From Streptomyces sp. NBC_01549 (lineage in GTDB: Bacteria > Actinomycetota > Actinomycetes > Streptomycetales > Streptomycetaceae), in assembly GCF_026339955.1 (NCBI RefSeq), contig NZ_JAPEPW010000001.1, positions 4,087,001 to 4,151,000 of the forward strand: DNA of 64,000 nt. The letters are read 5' to 3'. Made by a program: the position numbers and the translations under genes. A model generated the notes under the pieces. That model searched no databases. It was not told the DNA's origin and saw only the letters and a program-made list of their open reading frames with translations. How positions within the stretch are numbered: position 1 is the stretch's first letter; each line of letters opens with the position of its first letter. This document shows positions 61,466 to 64,000 of the stretch, one piece after another.

Positions 61466-62902
61466 ATGACAGCGCTGGAAGCACGTGACGTCGCGACCGC
61501 CCCGCCCGAGGGCGAGGGGGGTGTGCTGAGCCGTCCCTACCGGGCGCTCAGCGTCGGGATCGTGTTCGTGGAGCTGCTGATCGCCTTCGAGGCGACGGCC
61601 GTCGGGACGGCGATGCCCGTCGCGGCGCGGGAGCTCGACGGGGTGTCGTTGTACGCGTTCGCGTTCTCGGCGTATTTCACGACGAGCCTGTTCGGGATGG
61701 TGTTCGCCGGACAGTGGGCGGACCGCGACGGGCCCCTGGCGCCGCTGACCACGGGCATCACGGCCTTCGCGGCGGGACTGGTGCTGTCCGGGACGGCCGG
61801 GACCATGTGGCTGTTCCTCCTCGGGCGGGCGGTGCAGGGGCTCGGTGGCGGGCTGGTCGTCGTGGCGTTGTACGTCGTCGTGGTGTGGGCCTACCCGGAG
61901 CGGCTGCGCCCGGCGATCATGGCGGCGTTCGCGGCGAGCTGGGTGATTCCGTCCGTGGTCGGCCCGTTGATCGCGGGCACGGTCACCGAGCACCTGGGCT
62001 GGCGCTGGGTGTTCACCGGGATACCGGTGCTGGTCGTGTTGCCGCTGGCGCTCGCGCTGCCGCGGATACGACGGCTGACGGCCGGGCGGGCAGCGGAAAC
62101 GGGGGCCGACGGACGCGTGCCCTTCGACCGGCGCCGCCTGGGTTCGGCACTCGGGATCTCCCTCGGCGCGGGGCTCCTCCAGTACGCCGCCCAGGACCTG
62201 GACCTGTTCTCGCTCGTCCCCGGCCTCGCGGGCGCCGCGCTGCTCGTCCCGGCCGTCCTCGGGCTGCTGCCGCGCGGCACCTACCGGGCGGCGCGCGGGC
62301 TGCCCTCCGTGGTGCTGCTGCGCGGGATCGCGGCGGGTGCCTTCATCGCCACCGAGTCCTTCGTGCCCCTCATGCTGGTCACCCAGCGCGGGCTGTCGCC
62401 GACGCTCGCCGGGTTCTCCCTCGCGGCGGCCGGCGGAACCTGGGCGCTGGGATCGTATGTGCAGGCGCGGCCCCGGATGGAGCCGTACCGGGACCGGCTG
62501 ACGTTCCTCGGAATGGTGCTGCTCGCGGCGGCCATCGTCTCCGTGCCCAGCGTGCTGATCCCCGCCGTGCCCGTGTGGACAGTCGCCGTCGCCTGGGGGT
62601 TCGGCTGCTTCGGGATGGGGCTGGTGATCGCCTCCACGAGCGTGCTGCTGCTGCGCTTCTCGGCGCCGGAGGAAGTCGGCGCCAACTCCGCCGCGCTGCA
62701 GATCTCCGACGGCCTCTCCGACATCGTGCTGCTCGCGGCGGGCGGCGCGGCGTTCGCGGCGCTGGGCGGCGGCAAGGTCGCGGAGACGGCCACCTCGACG
62801 GCCGGCGCTTCCCACCCCGCCGCGTTCGCCGCCGTGTTCCTGCCGATGGCCGGGGTGGCGCTGGTGGGGGCCTGGGTGACGACCCGATTGCGAGAGCGGT
62901 GA
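61466..62902 (+). CDS. MFS transporter (DHA2-like, about 13-14 helices)
   Basis: A 478-residue major facilitator protein. Start is ATG 61466 (MTALEARDV), preceded by a TACGCT box (61453-61458) seven bases away and no ribosome site, suggesting a leaderless mRNA. The first helices include the GIVFVELLIAFEATAVGTAMPVAARELDG block and the loop FAGQWADRDGPLAP. The helix-4/5 segment LLGRAVQGLGGGLVVVALYVVV resembles drug-export MFS proteins. Substrate unknown. The Doc remnant lies 20 bp after the stop. Confidence 0.88.
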   Translation: MTALEARDVATAPPEGEGGVLSRPYRALSVGIVFVELLIAFEATAVGTAMPVAARELDGVSLYAFAFSAYFTTSLFGMVFAGQWADRDGPLAPLTTGITAFAAGLVLSGTAGTMWLFLLGRAVQGLGGGLVVVALYVVVVWAYPERLRPAIMAAFAASWVIPSVVGPLIAGTVTEHLGWRWVFTGIPVLVVLPLALALPRIRRLTAGRAAETGADGRVPFDRRRLGSALGISLGAGLLQYAAQDLDLFSLVPGLAGAALLVPAVLGLLPRGTYRAARGLPSVVLLRGIAAGAFIATESFVPLMLVTQRGLSPTLAGFSLAAAGGTWALGSYVQARPRMEPYRDRLTFLGMVLLAAAIVSVPSVLIPAVPVWTVAVAWGFGCFGMGLVIASTSVLLLRFSAPEEVGANSAALQISDGLSDIVLLAAGGAAFAALGGGKVAETATSTAGASHPAAFAAVFLPMAGVALVGAWVTTRLRER

Positions 62903-62922
62903 TCTGAAAAGAGAGCGGTGCT

Positions 62923-63102
62923 CACCAGCTCGTCGACGGGAACAAGCGGACCGCCTGGCCGACCGCCGCCACCTTCCTCGCCGTGAACGGCGTCGACCTC
63001 GCCCGCTGCGACCAGGACAGGGCGTACGACCTGGTCATCGCCGTGGCGTCCGGTGAGGAGAGCGGCATCGGGGTGATCGCCGACCGGTTGCGGGCTCTGT
63101 GA
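62923..63102 (+). pseudogene. Doc/Fic toxin, 3' remnant
   Basis: A 59-residue fragment with the Fic signature HQLVDGNKRTAW and the Doc ending (AYDLVIAVASGEESGIGVIADRLRAL). Only the last half of a Doc toxin is present. The upstream half and the Phd-type antitoxin are missing, and an in-frame stop (62905-62907) lies just before. The active-site His is kept, but the fold is incomplete, so it should be non-functional. Confidence 0.88.
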
Positions 63103-63218
63103 CCTCAGTCCCATCCACGGGTGACCCGGCGTCGTGCGCGCGTTGACACATCCGCGGCGCCGGTAGGGTGGCCCGGTTGTCATACGTAGCCGAGCCGCTC
63201 AACCACCCCACGGAGACC

Positions 63219-64000
63219 GTGACTACCACCGCCGCCAGCGCATCCACCTCGCACCACCTCTCACCCGCCTTCCCCGGCCGCGCCCCCTGGGGTACCGCCA
63301 GCAAGCTGCGTGCCTGGCAGCAGGGGGCGCTGGAGAAGTACATCCAGGAGCAGCCACGCGACTTCCTGGCCGTCGCCACGCCCGGCGCCGGCAAGACGAC
63401 GTTCGCGCTGACGCTCGCGTCCTGGCTGCTGCACCACCACGTCGTGCAGCAGGTGACCGTGGTCGCGCCGACCGAGCACCTGAAGAAGCAGTGGGCGGAG
63501 GCCGCCGCGCGGATAGGGATCAAGCTGGATCCCGAGTACAGCGCGGGGCCGCTCAGCAAGGAGTACCAGGGCGTCGCCGTGACGTACGCGGGTGTGGGTG
63601 TGCGGCCCATGCTCCACCGCAACCGCGTCGAGCAGCGCAAGACCCTCGTCATCCTGGACGAGATCCACCACGCCGGTGACTCGAAGTCCTGGGGCGAGGC
63701 GTGCCTCGAAGCGTTCGAGCCCGCCACTCGACGGCTCGCGCTCACCGGTACGCCCTTCCGGTCCGACACCAATCCCATTCCCTTCGTGACGTACGAGGAA
63801 GGGAATGACGGGATTCGGCGCTCCTCCGCCGATTACACGTACGGGTACGGGTCCGCTCTGGGGGACGGGGTCGTGCGGCCCGTCATCTTCCTCTCCTACA
63901 GCGGCAACATGCGGTGGCGTACGAAGGCGGGGGACGAGATCGCGGCCCGCCTCGGCGAGCCGATGACCAAGGACGCCGTCTCGCAGGCCTGGCGCACCGC
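63219..64000 (+). CDS. DEAD/DEAH-box helicase (3' end outside window)
   Basis: Superfamily 2 helicase, first 260 codons. Walker A is AVATPGAGKTTFAL, motif II is LVILDEIHHAG (DEIH), and RRLALTGTPFRSD is motif III. Start is GTG 63219 with GGAG four bases upstream. An in-frame TTG at 63177, seven bases after a TAGGGT box, is an alternative. The gene runs off the window, so the second RecA domain is not seen. Function beyond ATP-dependent nucleic-acid remodelling is unknown. Confidence 0.85.
   Translation, partial: MTTTAASASTSHHLSPAFPGRAPWGTASKLRAWQQGALEKYIQEQPRDFLAVATPGAGKTTFALTLASWLLHHHVVQQVTVVAPTEHLKKQWAEAAARIGIKLDPEYSAGPLSKEYQGVAVTYAGVGVRPMLHRNRVEQRKTLVILDEIHHAGDSKSWGEACLEAFEPATRRLALTGTPFRSDTNPIPFVTYEEGNDGIRRSSADYTYGYGSALGDGVVRPVIFLSYSGNMRWRTKAGDEIAARLGEPMTKDAVSQAWRT

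Noticed and set aside
1..64000. CRISPR array
   Set aside because: No regularly spaced identical repeats with unique spacers; the only tandem repeats are the short ones listed.

Overview
This window is Streptomyces chromosome, or that of a very close relative. It is about 70% GC with strong third-position G/C, and uses many GTG and TTG starts. Its core gene order matches, from memory, the Streptomyces block pkaA-pkaB-prfB-ftsEX-ctpA-smpB-ssrA ... narK-nnaR-sigU-rsuA-helicase-malic enzyme-hup-murA-yqgE. Family names and orthologies rest on motifs and remembered synteny; no database search was run.

Layout. 1-5.3 kb (minus strand): a truncated sugar-binding lipoprotein, a 2-phosphosulfolactate phosphatase-like protein and a large FHA-FtsK/SpoIIIE ATPase (type VII-secretion EccC-like). 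5.8-16.2 kb (mostly plus): two Ser/Thr kinases (pkaA, pkaB), prfB, an LAETG sortase substrate, a small zinc-ribbon membrane protein, ftsE-ftsX, a carboxy-terminal processing protease, smpB and tmRNA. SmpB and tmRNA work together in ribosome rescue, and FtsEX with the protease acts in the envelope.

16.2-25.7 kb is an accessory island directly behind tmRNA. A 1,664-residue secreted polymorphic toxin has a signal region, a ricin-type lectin, a long Ala-rich coiled coil, a HINT pretoxin domain and a CdiA-type RNase A-like C-terminal toxin. It is followed on the same strand by four genes of unrecognised family. Two of these are paralogues built from tandem internal duplications, and they are the best immunity candidates. 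This is the most novel-looking system in the window.

25.7-32.4 kb carries two gene chimeras that look like deletion scars. One is the 5' part of an ABC sugar permease joined to the 3' part of a LacI regulator. The other is the 5' end of a polysaccharide deacetylase/glycosyltransferase joined to the 3' end of an acyltransferase. Between them lie an MFS exporter, a divergent LysR regulator and a low-complexity membrane protein.

32.5-47.4 kb is core again: nitrate transporter, the HemD-like regulator NnaR, a DUF1772 membrane protein, a CGNR regulator, ECF sigma/anti-sigma pair, HelD-like ATPase, a candidate small RNA, malic enzyme, HU, MurA, YqgE, a solitary TnpB element and a DUF3039 protein.

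47.4-57.6 kb holds two catabolic operons: a DasR-type operator, sugar ABC transporter and GH20 hexosaminidase (chitin/GlcNAc turnover), then a three-subunit molybdenum hydroxylase with a small membrane protein. 57.8-64 kb is mixed: an orphan tandem SUKH-4 immunity protein, an IS701-type element inserted at its stop codon, a membrane-anchored hypothetical protein, tRNA-Cys, an MFS transporter, a truncated Doc/Fic remnant and a DEAD/DEAH helicase running off the end.
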